Notes under the pieces: generated by a model
Seen by the model: only the letters and a program-made list of their open reading frames with translations
The model's database searches: none
Told to the model about the DNA's origin: nothing
Shown: positions 48,584 through 57,687 of the stretch, piece after piece
Numbering within the stretch: the stretch's first letter is position 1
Layout: the number at the start of each line of letters is the position of its first letter
Made by a program: the position numbers and the translations under genes
DNA from: Rhizobium etli CFN 42
Lineage (GTDB): Bacteria > Pseudomonadota > Alphaproteobacteria > Rhizobiales > Rhizobiaceae
Assembly (NCBI RefSeq): GCF_000092045.1
Contig: NC_007761.1
Span: 3,766,001 to 3,830,000, forward strand
Length of the DNA stretch: 64,000 nt
Direction: 5' to 3'

Positions 48584-50194
48584 GTGATTTCCGAAACCGC
48601 CGTGCGCCGCAGTGGCTATTGGCTGATCGTCGTCGTGCTGGCGATGCTTGCAGGACTGCCGCTTGCCGTCTGGTTCGACATCAGCGATCTCTCAGGAAAT
48701 ACCCTCAGACGCCAGGCGCGCGATATGAGCTCGCTGATATCGAGCATCCGCTCCTACTATTCCGCCAATATCGTCGGACGCGTTCTGGCCGCGCACGCCA
48801 GCGGCGCGACCGCAGGCACGGTCGTCTCCCACAACTACGCCAACATCCCAGGCGCCATCCCGCTGCCGGCAACACTTTCGCTGGAACTCGGCGACGTCAT
48901 CAAGGAGCAGCAGGCCAACATCACATACCGCTTCGTCTCCGATCTGCCGTTCAAGAGCCGCGCTTCCCATGAGCTCGACGATTTCGAGAAACGAGCGCTT
49001 GGCGCGTTGCGCGCCAATCCGCAGCAGACGTTGAGCGACCTCACCCGCGTCGGATTGACCGATACCTTGCGGTTCATCACGCCCGTCGTCATGGGCCAGG
49101 CCTGTGTTGCCTGTCACAACACCCACCCGGAAAGCCCGAAGACCGATTGGAAGGTCGGCGATGTACGCGGCATTCAGGAAGTGATCATCAAGCAACCCTA
49201 TGCAAGCAACGTCTTCGCCTTCAAATATCTGCTCTGCTATTTTCTTTTTGTCGCCGTCATCGGCCTCAGCTTCATTCTGCTGCAGCGCCAGCAGGCCCGC
49301 GCGATCCATGGCGCCAACCGGGATCTCGAAGCGGCCAACGAATTCCTGGCGAGCGTTTCCCTGAAGATTTCACGCTATCTCTCGCCGCAGATCTATAAGA
49401 GCATCTTCAGCGGACAGAAAGACGTCGTCGTTCATACCGAGCGCAAGCGCCTGACGATTTTCTTCTCCGACATCAAGGATTTCACCGCGACCACCGAGCG
49501 GCTGCAGCCGGAAGCGCTGACGGAGATGCTCAACGAATATCTGACCGAAATGTCGAATATTGCGCTCACCCATGGCGGCACGGTGGACAAGTTCATCGGT
49601 GATGCCATGCTGGTGTTCTTCGGCGACCCGGAAACGAAGGGTCCGGAGGAAGATGCGAAGGCCTGCCTGCGCATGGCCGTCGACATGCAGCGCCGCCTCG
49701 GGGAGCTCAAGGATAGATGGCGCAGAAATGGGACCGAGGAGCCTTTCGTCGTGCGCATGGGAATCAACAGCGGTTACTGCAACGTTGGCAATTTCGGCAG
49801 CAATGACCGCATGGACTATACGATCATCGGCGCGGAGGCCAATCTCGCGGCCAGGCTGCAGTCGATCGCCCAAGGCGGGGAAATCGTCATCAGCTACGAA
49901 ACCTATGCGCTGGTGAACGAGATCGTCGACGCCCATCCCCTGCCGCCGATCACCATGAAGGGCATCCAGCGCGAGGTCGTGCCCTATGCCGTCGATGGAC
50001 TGACGCTCGGCGCCGACCACAAGAGCCGCGTTCTGAGCGAACATCTCTCTGGTCTCGACCTGCATCTGGATATGAGCCGGCTGGAGCCTGCCGATCGACT
50101 CCGGGTCAGGACGGCCCTCAAGGAGGCAATCGCCGCCCTGGACGACGCCTTGCCGGAAGCGGCTCGCTTGAGACAGGATGCAGGGCAGATGTGA
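48584..50194 (+). CDS. Adenylate/guanylate cyclase with c-type haem sensor (DUF3365)
   Basis: A 536-residue membrane protein. A TM helix (12-32), a periplasmic Tll0287-like DUF3365 domain with a c-type haem motif C174-V-A-C177-H178, and a second TM helix (about 211-234) lead to a coiled linker and a class III cyclase domain (metal Asp296 in FFSDIKDF, Asp340 in DKFIGDAML). In the substrate motif the usual Asp is Ala (TIIGAEANLAAR), so base choice may be altered. The start is GTG at 48584. It is divergent from the CHASE2 cyclase. Inference: it turns a redox or gas signal into cyclic nucleotide. Confidence 0.85.
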   Translation: MISETAVRRSGYWLIVVVLAMLAGLPLAVWFDISDLSGNTLRRQARDMSSLISSIRSYYSANIVGRVLAAHASGATAGTVVSHNYANIPGAIPLPATLSLELGDVIKEQQANITYRFVSDLPFKSRASHELDDFEKRALGALRANPQQTLSDLTRVGLTDTLRFITPVVMGQACVACHNTHPESPKTDWKVGDVRGIQEVIIKQPYASNVFAFKYLLCYFLFVAVIGLSFILLQRQQARAIHGANRDLEAANEFLASVSLKISRYLSPQIYKSIFSGQKDVVVHTERKRLTIFFSDIKDFTATTERLQPEALTEMLNEYLTEMSNIALTHGGTVDKFIGDAMLVFFGDPETKGPEEDAKACLRMAVDMQRRLGELKDRWRRNGTEEPFVVRMGINSGYCNVGNFGSNDRMDYTIIGAEANLAARLQSIAQGGEIVISYETYALVNEIVDAHPLPPITMKGIQREVVPYAVDGLTLGADHKSRVLSEHLSGLDLHLDMSRLEPADRLRVRTALKEAIAALDDALPEAARLRQDAGQM

Positions 50195-50350
50195 TTTTTC
50201 CAGCTGCCACCGATAACCATCTGGACTTCCCCTACTCGATCTGCTATCCCGCATCACCAATCGCAAGGCTGCGGCCGCGCGAACGTTATATTTTTGCCCC
50301 TGGCGCTGCGCTGCCTCAGGCATCAACCAAACCAAAGGAACGTGATTCTC

Positions 50351-50563
50351 GTGCAGGTACTTGTCCGCGATAACAATGTTGATCAGGCTCTCCGCGCTCT
50401 CAAGAAGAAGATGCAGCGCGAAGGCATTTTCCGCGAAATGAAGATGCGCGACTACTACGAGAAGCCGTCGCAGAAGCGCGCTCGCGAAAAGGCCGAGGCT
50501 GTTCGCCGTGTTCGCAAGCTGGCTCGCAAGCGCGCACAGCGCGAAGGCCTGGTCGCACGCTAA
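50351..50563 (+). CDS. rpsU: 30S ribosomal protein S21
   Basis: A small basic S21 protein of 70 residues that helps base pairing between mRNA and 16S rRNA. It reads [20 protein letters not shown] with the typical Lys/Arg-rich C-terminus. The GTG at 50351 gives the family N-terminus, with AAGGAA upstream; another GTG nine bases earlier is possible. Its length is shorter than the alternative S21 copies with extended tails seen in rhizobia. Confidence 0.95.
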   Translation: MQVLVRDNNVDQALRALKKKMQREGIFREMKMRDYYEKPSQKRAREKAEAVRRVRKLARKRAQREGLVAR

Positions 50564-50602
50564 GCGTTGCCGTCGTTTTTTCGACGTTTTCAGATGCATT
50601 GT

Positions 50603-50635
50603 GGCGGGGGCGATGGGTTCGCCGCCCGCCTTTTT
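50603..50635 (+). terminator. Terminator of rpsU
   Basis: GGCGGGGGCGA (50603-50613) pairs with TCGCCGCCCGCC (50619-50630) with one bulge, followed by TTTTT. A smaller CGTCG-T6-CGACG hairpin precedes it (about 50577). Confidence 0.8.
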
Positions 50636-50698
50636 AGTTTGCCGCTGAAGATCGCATATCCGGATATTGGATATGCCGCATGGGGAAAGCGAGCCCGA

Positions 50699-51565
50699 AT
50701 GGCTGATACCACCTTCAATCCGTCCCGCGCCTGGCGCTTTCAGAAAACCGCATTCCTCCCGGCTTTGACGCTGGCGGCCATGATCGGCCTCGCGGGCTGC
50801 GAGACGACCAACACCACGGATGCCGTAATCCGCATCGACAAGGCGCAGGGCTCGGAAGAGAACATTGCGTCGCTGACGGCCGTTATCAATGCCAATCCGA
50901 GGGATCCCGAAGGGTATAATGTCCGCGGTTCCGCCTATGGCCGCGGCGGCCAGTTCCGCCAGGCGCTAAATGATTTCAACACGGCATTGCAGATCAACCC
51001 GCGCTTCTTCCAGGCCTATGCCAACCGCGCCCTGGTCTATCGCAACATGGGCCAGCAGCAGCAGGCGATTGCCGACTACAACGCCGCCCTGCAGATCAAT
51101 CCGAGCTACGACGTCGCTTATATCGGCCGCGGCAATGTCTATCGCATGGCAGGCCAGGACGATGCGGCTTTCAACGATTTCAGCAAGGCGATTCAGCTCG
51201 GCACGACCGATGGCCGCGCCTATCACAATCGTGGCCTGATCTACCAGAAGCGCAATCAGCAGGATAAGGCAATCGACGATTTCTCGAAGGCTATCTCGCT
51301 CGCCCCGAATTCACCAGAGCCCTATAATGGCCGCGGCATCTCCTACATCGCGCTGAATGACGACGACAACGCGTTTGCCGATTTCAATCACGCGATCGAT
51401 CTCAACGGCAACATCGCCGAATCCTGGGCCAACCAGGCTCTTGTCTACGAACGTCGCGGCGACAAGGCAAAAGCGGCCCGCTCCTATCGCCATGCGGTCG
51501 GGCTTGACCCGAAATACCAGCCGGCCCGCGATGGTCTCGCCCGAGTCGGCGCTCCAGCCGGCTAA
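50699..51565 (+). CDS. TPR-repeat lipoprotein (NlpI-like)
   Basis: From the ATG at 50699 the precursor has 288 residues. The lipoprotein signal ends in a lipobox LAGC (MIGLAGCETTNTT). Then come about six tetratricopeptide repeats with the usual spacing (AYANRALVYRNMGQQQQAIADYNAAL). It is probably anchored in the outer membrane, facing the periplasm, as a protein-protein scaffold like NlpI. A longer frame reaches 50567 but lacks coding character. The client is unknown. Confidence 0.85.
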   Translation: MADTTFNPSRAWRFQKTAFLPALTLAAMIGLAGCETTNTTDAVIRIDKAQGSEENIASLTAVINANPRDPEGYNVRGSAYGRGGQFRQALNDFNTALQINPRFFQAYANRALVYRNMGQQQQAIADYNAALQINPSYDVAYIGRGNVYRMAGQDDAAFNDFSKAIQLGTTDGRAYHNRGLIYQKRNQQDKAIDDFSKAISLAPNSPEPYNGRGISYIALNDDDNAFADFNHAIDLNGNIAESWANQALVYERRGDKAKAARSYRHAVGLDPKYQPARDGLARVGAPAG

Positions 51566-51990
51566 GGATGTGAATTGGGCAGCCGGAACATCGGATGCCG
51601 CAGAACCTTGGCGTTGCGGGAAATCTCCGGCAAAACCGCCTTATCGATGACCGGCCCGGTGCGCGCGTGCAGCGCCAGCAGCGGGAGCGTCTGTCATGCA
51701 GGCGGCCGCATCGCCTTTGAAAGAGAGGCGGAAAAACCGCCGCCGTCTTCGATGGCATGTCATACGATATTGCAACCTGCTTTTGCTCCCCCTAACATGC
51801 GGCTGCTTCGATAGCCCGCTATCGGGGTATGCGAAAACATGGTGAGGGCGGTTTGCGAGAGATGCGGATCTTTGCTTTCCTGACCGCAGACGAAAACGGT
51901 TGCGGACAGCGCGCACAGCAGCGCCGCGCGTCTTTCAAGACGCACAATGGACGCGGCAATACCGGGACTTGTGGCGGCGGCGCGCAATAA
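51566..51990. other. 425-bp gap between the TPR lipoprotein and the HWE kinase
   Basis: No convincing gene. It contains the hairpins GGCGG/CCGCC (51727-51741) and CGATAG/CTATCG (51810-51825), neither with a T run. On the minus strand a short frame with a signal-peptide-like start is listed separately. The kinase ATG lacks an obvious ribosome-binding site. Confidence 0.4.
51760..51945 (-). CDS. Possible small secreted protein (61 residues), doubtful
   Basis: A minus-strand frame from GTG at 51945 to TGA at 51760 has an N-terminus resembling a signal sequence (LERRAALLCALSATVFVCG), then about 40 polar residues. Codon use is typical at the 5' half and poor at the 3' half. There is no clear ribosome-binding site. 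It could be a decayed gene or chance. Confidence 0.22.
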   Translation of the reverse strand: MRLERRAALLCALSATVFVCGQESKDPHLSQTALTMFSHTPIAGYRSSRMLGGAKAGCNIV

Positions 51991-53643
51991 ATGAAGATCG
52001 TCGCATTGTTTTTTCCCAAAGCTTCGATCGGCACCTATCTGGTCGCCATGGCGGTGGCAATCGCGCTGCCGATCTTCGCCTTCGTGGCGCTGCTTCTGCT
52101 GCAGCTGGAGGACAACCAGCGCTCGACGCTGAAGCGCGAGACGGCACAGGACGCGCTTGCCCTTTCGCGCATCATCGATCGCCAGCTTCAGGACATGGCG
52201 ACGACGTTGCGGCTGCTGTCGAGCTCCCCGGAACTCGAAAACGGCGACTTCGCCTCCTTCCACGAACGCACGGAAGCCGCTCTGCGGAACAATACGCTCT
52301 ATGTCCTCGCCGTCGACCGCGCCGGTCAGCAACTGCTGAACACACGCCGGCCTTTCGGTACGGTACTCGGAAAGACGGCAAACATCGCCGCCCTCGATGC
52401 CGCCATAAACTCCGGTCGCATCGAGGCGTCTGATGTGTTCCGCGGCAGAACCAGCGGCGAATGGGTCTATAACGTCACCCTGCCAAGAAAGAACGATCCG
52501 GTCGCCGCCCTGATCGTCACACAGGATGCCAAGGATCTCGGCAGGCTCGTGACGACCCAAGGTCTTGCCCCCGGCTGGTCGGCCGCCGTCCTCGATCAAA
52601 GCGGTCACGTGGTCGTTGCCGCCGGCCCCGCCGCCCTCGAACCCGGCACGCCCTTCGATCCGCGCATCCTGCCGGCGCTTAGCTTTTCCCGGGGAGTCTT
52701 CGAAGATAAGACGATCCTGCCGCATATGCTTCTCGGCTATGCACAAATTCCCGGCTGGTCTTGGAAGACGGTGATCTGGGGGCCGGTGGCGCAGGCTTCG
52801 ATTCTCAGCACCTGGCGTTTTCTCATCATCGGAGGCGTTGCGCTTGTAATCGTCGCGGTGCTGGCCGCCTATGCCGTCGCGAGACAGGTCCGCACCACCA
52901 TCCGCGAGATCGCCGACATGGCGAACCGCATGGGCCAGGGCCACATCGTCTCACCCGTTGAAACGAGCGTCACCGAGGCGAATCAGGTGGCGATCGCTCT
53001 TTCGAATGCCTCATTCGATCGCAGCCAGACCGAAGACCGGTTGCGCTTCGTCATGCATGAACTCGTCCACCGCACCAAGAATCTTCTCACGCTTGCTCAG
53101 GCCATGATGCGCCAGCTCGCCAAACAGGCCGACAGCGTCGAAACCTTTCAAGCCGCTGTCGCCAACCGCCTTGAGGGCCTAGTACGTTCGATCGAGCTTC
53201 TGACCAGCGAGCAATGGGGAGGCGTGTCGCTCCGGCGGGTGGTCGACATCCATCTGCAGGCTTTCCCACAATCGCGCGAACAGATCGAAATCACAGGCGA
53301 AGATTTCGTCCTGAAGCCGGATGCGGTGCAGAATCTCGGCCTTGCTCTGCATGAGCTCGCTACCAATTCGGTGAAATATGGCGCGCTCTCCGTCCCGCAG
53401 GGCCGCGTCCGCTTCGACTGGCACGATGTCAGGGACGAAAACAAGCCGGATGCCCTGCTCCGCTTCACCTGGGAGGAGTGCGGCGGCCCGCCGGTTACAG
53501 AGCCCTCCCGCTCAGGCTTCGGCACAACCGTCATCAAGGCGCATGCCGCTTCCGCCTTCCGAGGCACGGTGCAGGTCGATTTCCGGCCCGAAGGCCTGTT
53601 ATGGGTGCTGACAGCCCAGCGCGCGACGCTGGAGCGGGAATAA
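51991..53643 (+). CDS. HWE-family sensor histidine kinase
   Basis: An inner-membrane kinase of 550 residues. A TM helix (about 16-38), a periplasmic dCache-like domain (about 40-270), a second TM helix (about 276-298) and a HAMP-like linker lead to the HWE kinase domain. That domain has the phospho-acceptor His in MHELVHRTKNLLTLAQAM, the N box HELATNSVKYGALS and the WEE-type segment TWEECGGPPVTEPSRSGFG. HWE kinases in rhizobia often feed the general stress response or other single-domain regulators. No response regulator is adjacent. Confidence 0.88.
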   Translation: MKIVALFFPKASIGTYLVAMAVAIALPIFAFVALLLLQLEDNQRSTLKRETAQDALALSRIIDRQLQDMATTLRLLSSSPELENGDFASFHERTEAALRNNTLYVLAVDRAGQQLLNTRRPFGTVLGKTANIAALDAAINSGRIEASDVFRGRTSGEWVYNVTLPRKNDPVAALIVTQDAKDLGRLVTTQGLAPGWSAAVLDQSGHVVVAAGPAALEPGTPFDPRILPALSFSRGVFEDKTILPHMLLGYAQIPGWSWKTVIWGPVAQASILSTWRFLIIGGVALVIVAVLAAYAVARQVRTTIREIADMANRMGQGHIVSPVETSVTEANQVAIALSNASFDRSQTEDRLRFVMHELVHRTKNLLTLAQAMMRQLAKQADSVETFQAAVANRLEGLVRSIELLTSEQWGGVSLRRVVDIHLQAFPQSREQIEITGEDFVLKPDAVQNLGLALHELATNSVKYGALSVPQGRVRFDWHDVRDENKPDALLRFTWEECGGPPVTEPSRSGFGTTVIKAHAASAFRGTVQVDFRPEGLLWVLTAQRATLERE

Positions 53644-53701
53644 CCCAGGAACAATCGCCACCTCAACCGGTTCGAACAGGTCGTTTTCAAGGAGAAGGAC
53701 C

Positions 53702-54184
53702 ATGTTCAAGCAAACGATGATCGCCGCCGCGGCTCTGACGGCGGTTGCCTGGGCAAGCCCGGCGAGCGCGGAAAATTATGTGACGCTTGGCCGTCTGGTC
53801 TGCGGATCAGATGGCGGTCAGGGTCTGATCGTCACCTCGCAAAAGAACCTCATCTGCACGTATACGCCGGCAGCCGGGGGCGCCAAGGCCGTCTATGCCG
53901 GAAAAATCGAGAAGTTCGGCCTCGACATCGGCCAGACGGGCAAGAGCGTGATGATCTGGCAGGTGCTGGCAAAGACCGGCACCAAGATGCCGCAATTTGC
54001 TCTTGCCGGCGAATATTACGGTGTCGGCGCCGATGCGAGCATCGGTGCGGGCGCCGGCGCCAAAGTGATCGCCGGAGGCACCAATAAGGCCTTCATGCTG
54101 CAGCCGCTGAATGTCCAGGCCCAGGAAGGGCTGAACCTGGCGATCGGCGTCGAGAAGATGACGCTGGTGCCGGGCGAGATATGA
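53702..54184 (+). CDS. Secreted DUF992 protein
   Basis: A 160-residue precursor with signal peptide (MFKQTMIAAAALTAVAWASPASA) and a mature domain matching DUF992 by pattern (GRLVCGSDGGQGLIVTSQKNL with two Cys, and a Gly-rich AGEYYGVGADASIGAGAGA). The function of the family is unknown. GGAGAAGG stands before the ATG. It is convergent with pntB; a short GC hairpin (about 54189-54209) lies between them. Confidence 0.82.
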   Translation: MFKQTMIAAAALTAVAWASPASAENYVTLGRLVCGSDGGQGLIVTSQKNLICTYTPAAGGAKAVYAGKIEKFGLDIGQTGKSVMIWQVLAKTGTKMPQFALAGEYYGVGADASIGAGAGAKVIAGGTNKAFMLQPLNVQAQEGLNLAIGVEKMTLVPGEI

Positions 54185-54213
54185 GAAAGCAGCCCCGAAG
54201 GGCGGCTGCATCC

Positions 54214-55608
54214 TCAATGCGCGATCGCCTTATTGATATCCTCGGTCATTTTCTTAGCGTCGCCGAGTAGCATCATCGTGCCGTCCTTGTAGAACAGCGT
54301 GTTGTCGATGCCGGCATAACCCGAACCAAGCGAGCGCTTGACGAACAGGCAGGTCTTCGCCCGATCGACGTCGAGGATCGGCATGCCGTAGATCGGCGAG
54401 GTCTTGTCGTCGCGCGCTGCCGGATTGGTGACGTCATTGGCGCCGATGACATAGGCGACGTCGGCCTGGGCAAATTCCGAATTGATGTCCTCGAGCTCGA
54501 AGACCTCATCATAGGGAACATTGGCTTCGGCCAGCAGCACGTTCATATGACCTGGCATGCGGCCGGCGACCGGGTGGATCGCATATTTCACCTCGACGCC
54601 GTTCTTCTTGAGATTATCGGCGAGTTCGCGCAACGCATGCTGAGCCTGGGCGACCGCCATGCCGTATCCCGGCACGATGATGACCTTGGAGGCATTCGCC
54701 ATCAGATAGGCTGCATCCTCGGCGGAGCCGAGCTTGACGGTCCTGTCTGACGTATCGGTCCCACCCGGCGCCGTCTCGCCACCGAAACCGCCGAGAATGA
54801 CCGAGACGAAGGAGCGGTTCATCCCTTTGCACATGATGTACGACAGGATGGCGCCTGAGGAGCCGACGAGCGCGCCGGTGATGATCAGCGCCAGATTGCC
54901 GAGCGTGAAGCCGATGCCGGCCGCAGCCCAGCCGGAATAGGAGTTCAGCATCGAGACGACGACCGGCATGTCGGCGCCGCCGATCGGCACGATCAGCAGA
55001 ACGCCGAGCGCCAGCGACAGCGCCACGACCGCCCAGAAGTCGAAATGGCTCTCGGTAGCGGCAAGGCCGATAATGAAGAGCACGATCAGCACCAGCAGGG
55101 CCGCATTGATCAGATGCCGGTAGGGCAGCAGGATCGGCTTACCGGACATGCGCCCGTCGAGCTTCAGGAAGGCAATGATCGAGCCGGTGAAGGTCAGCGC
55201 CCCGATAGCAACGCCGAGCGCCATCTCGATGCGTGCCTCGGTGTGGACATGGCCGATCTCGCCGATGCCGAAGGAGGCGGGCGTATAAAGCGCGGAGGCC
55301 GCGACCAGCACGGCGGCAAGCCCGACCAGCGAATGGAAGCCGGCGACGAGCTGCGGCATCGAGGTCATGGCGATGGTGCGAGCGACATAGGCGCCGACGC
55401 TGCCGCCGATGGCAAGGCCGAGGACGATCAGCACGAAGCCGCCAAAGTTGGGCGTCGCCAGCACCAGCGTCGTCAGGATGGCGATTCCCATGCCAACCAT
55501 GCCGTAGAGATTGCCCTTGCGGCTGGTGGCCGGATGGGAGAGGCCGCGCAGCGCCAGAATGAAAAGCACGCCGGAGACGAGGTAGAGGAAAGTTGCGATA
55601 TTGGTCAT
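54214..55608 (-). CDS. pntB: Proton-translocating NAD(P) transhydrogenase subunit beta
   Basis: Domain II helices plus the NADP(H)-binding domain III of transhydrogenase, which uses the proton gradient to make NADPH from NADH. From the ATG at 55608 it has 464 residues: about nine membrane helices (to about 270), then domain III with VIIVPGYGMAVAQAQHALREL, HPVAGRMPGHMNVLLAEA and VIGANDVTNPAARDD. GTGAGGG precedes the ATG. It is the last gene of the pntA1-pntA2-pntB operon; longer upstream frames lie inside pntA2. Confidence 0.97.
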   Translation of the reverse strand: MTNIATFLYLVSGVLFILALRGLSHPATSRKGNLYGMVGMGIAILTTLVLATPNFGGFVLIVLGLAIGGSVGAYVARTIAMTSMPQLVAGFHSLVGLAAVLVAASALYTPASFGIGEIGHVHTEARIEMALGVAIGALTFTGSIIAFLKLDGRMSGKPILLPYRHLINAALLVLIVLFIIGLAATESHFDFWAVVALSLALGVLLIVPIGGADMPVVVSMLNSYSGWAAAGIGFTLGNLALIITGALVGSSGAILSYIMCKGMNRSFVSVILGGFGGETAPGGTDTSDRTVKLGSAEDAAYLMANASKVIIVPGYGMAVAQAQHALRELADNLKKNGVEVKYAIHPVAGRMPGHMNVLLAEANVPYDEVFELEDINSEFAQADVAYVIGANDVTNPAARDDKTSPIYGMPILDVDRAKTCLFVKRSLGSGYAGIDNTLFYKDGTMMLLGDAKKMTEDINKAIAH

Positions 55609-55615
55609 CGGTCCC

Positions 55616-56014
55616 TCACCTGTCTTTCTTGCGGTACATCGAAAGCATGCGCTGAGTGACCAGGAAGCCGCCGAAGATGTTGACCGAAACCAGAACCAGG
55701 GCGACGAAACCGAAGCCGGTCGCAAGCCCGCTTGTGGAGATACCGACCGCCAGCAGCGCACCGACGACGATGACCGAGGAGATCGCGTTGGTCACCGCCA
55801 TCAGCGGCGTATGCAGCGCCGGCGTCACCGACCAGACGACGTAATAGCCGACGAAAATCGACAAGACGAAAATCGCCAGCTGGAAGACGAAGGGATCGAT
55901 GGCCCCGCCCGTTGCCGCACTTGCCGCTTCCGGGGCATGCGCGGCTGCAGTGGCGACGGCCGTCACGGCGTCGTTCAACTGCTGCAGCGCTCTGTCCATT
56001 GCTTCACTGGCCAT
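55616..56014 (-). CDS. pntAB: NAD(P) transhydrogenase subunit alpha part 2 (membrane part)
   Basis: A 132-residue membrane segment corresponding to the C-terminal part of E. coli PntA, with about four helices (FVFQLAIFVLSIFVGYYVVW, AVTNAISSVIVVGALLAVG and later). The split of alpha into two genes is usual in alphaproteobacteria. The ATG at 56014 shares one base with the pntA1 stop (TGATG), and the pntB ATG follows 7 bases after its stop. Confidence 0.95.
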   Translation of the reverse strand: MASEAMDRALQQLNDAVTAVATAAAHAPEAASAATGGAIDPFVFQLAIFVLSIFVGYYVVWSVTPALHTPLMAVTNAISSVIVVGALLAVGISTSGLATGFGFVALVLVSVNIFGGFLVTQRMLSMYRKKDR

Positions 56015-57162
56015 CACATGTCCCCCTTCTTCGCGCCGCCGAAGGCGGGATGAACCACGTCACCGGCATAGGTCAGCATCGTTGCCTTGACGAGCTCGTC
56101 GTCGAGGTTGACGACGACCGCCTTCGTTTCCTTGTTGACCATCGTCTCGAGGAAGGTGACGAGGTTCTTGGCGTAGAGCGCCGAGGCGCTGGCCGCGACC
56201 CGGCCCGGCATGTTGGCGAAGCCGATCACCTGGACGCCTTCGACATCGGCGACCTCGCCGGCAACAGCGCCCTCGATATTGCCGCCGCGCTCGACCGCGA
56301 GATCGACGGCGACCGCACCCGGCTTCATCGAGGCGAGCATGGCGCGTGAGACGAGCCGCGGCGCCGGGCGACCGGGAATGAGAGCGGTGGTGATGACGAT
56401 ATCCTGCTTGGCGATATGTTCGGCCACAAGCGCTGCCTGCTTTGCCTGATAGTCTGCCGACATTTCCTTGGCATAGCCACCGGCCGTTTCCGCCGCCTTG
56501 AACTCCTCGTCCTCGACGGCGATGAACTTGGCGCCGAGCGAGGCGACCTGCTCCTTGGCGGCCGGGCGAACGTCGGTGGCCGAGACCGCCGCACCGAGGC
56601 GGCGCGCGGTGGCGATCGCCTGAAGACCCGCGACGCCGGCACCCATGACGAAGACCTTGGCAGCCGGCACGGTGCCTGCCGCCGTCATCATCATCGGCAT
56701 GGCGCGGTCATAGACTGCCGCCGCCTCGATGACCGCCTGATAGCCGGCAAGATTGGCCTGCGACGAAAGCACGTCCATGGACTGTGCACGGGTGATGCGC
56801 GGCATCAACTCCATGGCGAAAGCCGAAAGCCCGGCACTTGCGAGTGCGGCAATCGCCTCGTCATTGCCGTAGGGGTCCATGATCGCAATGACGACAGCGC
56901 CGCTCTTGTAACCCGCGATTTCCGATGTGCCCGGGCGGCGCACCTTCAGCACCACGTCGGCGGAGGCAGCATCGGCAAAACTGCCGATCCTGGCGCCTAC
57001 GGCCTCGAACTCAGCGTCCGGAATGCGCGAAGCCGCACCGGCGCCGGCCTCGACGATGACGTCGAAACCGAAGCCCTTCAGCTTCTTCACGGTCTCGGCG
57101 GAGGCCGCGACACGCGTCTCCCCGTCCGTGACTTCCTTTGCAACGAAAACAGTATTGCCCAA
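56014..57162 (-). CDS. pntAA: NAD(P) transhydrogenase subunit alpha part 1 (NAD-binding)
   Basis: The soluble domain I that binds NAD(H), related to alanine dehydrogenase. The 382-residue protein starts with TTG at 57162 (AKEVTDGETRVAASAETVKKL near the start), supported by AGGAGGGGG just upstream and by the family N-terminus. The Rossmann motif VMGAGVAGLQAIATARRLGA is near residue 165, followed by TALIPGRPAPRLV. The upstream in-frame ATG at 57279 would translate a repeat element and is rejected. Two palindromes lie upstream where the promoter is expected. Confidence 0.95.
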   Translation of the reverse strand: MGNTVFVAKEVTDGETRVAASAETVKKLKGFGFDVIVEAGAGAASRIPDAEFEAVGARIGSFADAASADVVLKVRRPGTSEIAGYKSGAVVIAIMDPYGNDEAIAALASAGLSAFAMELMPRITRAQSMDVLSSQANLAGYQAVIEAAAVYDRAMPMMMTAAGTVPAAKVFVMGAGVAGLQAIATARRLGAAVSATDVRPAAKEQVASLGAKFIAVEDEEFKAAETAGGYAKEMSADYQAKQAALVAEHIAKQDIVITTALIPGRPAPRLVSRAMLASMKPGAVAVDLAVERGGNIEGAVAGEVADVEGVQVIGFANMPGRVAASASALYAKNLVTFLETMVNKETKAVVVNLDDELVKATMLTYAGDVVHPAFGGAKKGDM

Positions 57163-57222
57163 CTGCCCCCTCCTCCGGGTCAGCCAGACCGCCGCAGGCT
57201 CGCCTGCGCAGGCCAAGCACCT

Positions 57223-57325
57223 AGAGCAATTCCGGGAAAGGTGCGAAGCGGCTTTCCGTCCGGAATTGCGTAAATCCAAAAGGTTAGAGCGGTTCTGCGC
57301 GTCCGCGAAAAGCTGAACCGCTCTA
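57223..57325. repeat. RIME-like intergenic element with two palindromes
   Basis: Palindrome 1 has arms GCAATTCCGG (57226-57235) and CCGGAATTGC (57260-57269), with inner GAAAG/CTTTC. Palindrome 2 has arms AGAGCGGTTC (57286-57295) and GAACCGCTCT (57315-57324). About 103 bp with two palindromes matches the architecture of Rhizobium intergenic mosaic elements, which occur in many copies in rhizobial genomes. It lies 60 bases upstream of the pntA1 start. The surrounding gap 57163-57462 has no gene. Confidence 0.7.
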
Positions 57326-57462
57326 GTTCACAAAGCTTCGGAGAAGCCCCCTCCCCTTGGAGCGCCGTGCGCCCCCGCACAAAGACGCTCCAACTCCCTG
57401 AATCGACACATCTTGTTTGCCCAAAATTGATTGTGATTCTCAGGCCGACGCGCCAGCCACGA

Positions 57463-57687
57463 TCAGCGGAACAGGAAGATGCCGGCGGCGAGAAGAACGA
57501 TAAAGACGAAGAGACCGCCGAGAAGACCGGCGCCGCCGAAGAAACCGGCGGTCATCGCCAGCAGGAGAACGACGAGAAGCATCGTGCCGTATTTCGTGCC
57601 GGCAATGAACATGTTGTAGGTCTGCTCATGTTCCTTGTAATCCATCGGCGCGCCGGTCTCGACCGGTCCGGTATGATGTTCGGCCAT
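57463..57687 (-). CDS. aa3-type cytochrome c oxidase subunit IV
   Basis: A 74-residue small membrane subunit of the bacterial aa3 oxidase. A soluble N-terminus (MAEHHTGPVETGAPMDYKEH, EQTYNMFI) with the family pattern D-x-x-x-H-E-x-T-Y leads to two hydrophobic segments (about 33-51 and 55-73). GGGAG lies 8 bases before ATG. It is monocistronic, between the pnt operon and a FeeM-like gene; the other oxidase genes are elsewhere. Confidence 0.88.
   Translation of the reverse strand: MAEHHTGPVETGAPMDYKEHEQTYNMFIAGTKYGTMLLVVLLLAMTAGFFGGAGLLGGLFVFIVLLAAGIFLFR

Noticed and set aside
51828..51990. A 54-codon plus-strand frame ending directly before the HWE kinase start
   Set aside because: It lacks a ribosome-binding site and coding bias; the adjacent stop and start look accidental.
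53645..53670. A possible second EcfG promoter before the DUF992 gene (GGAAC-N16-GGTT)
   Set aside because: The -10 differs from CGTT at its first base, which is strongly conserved; too weak to list as a feature.
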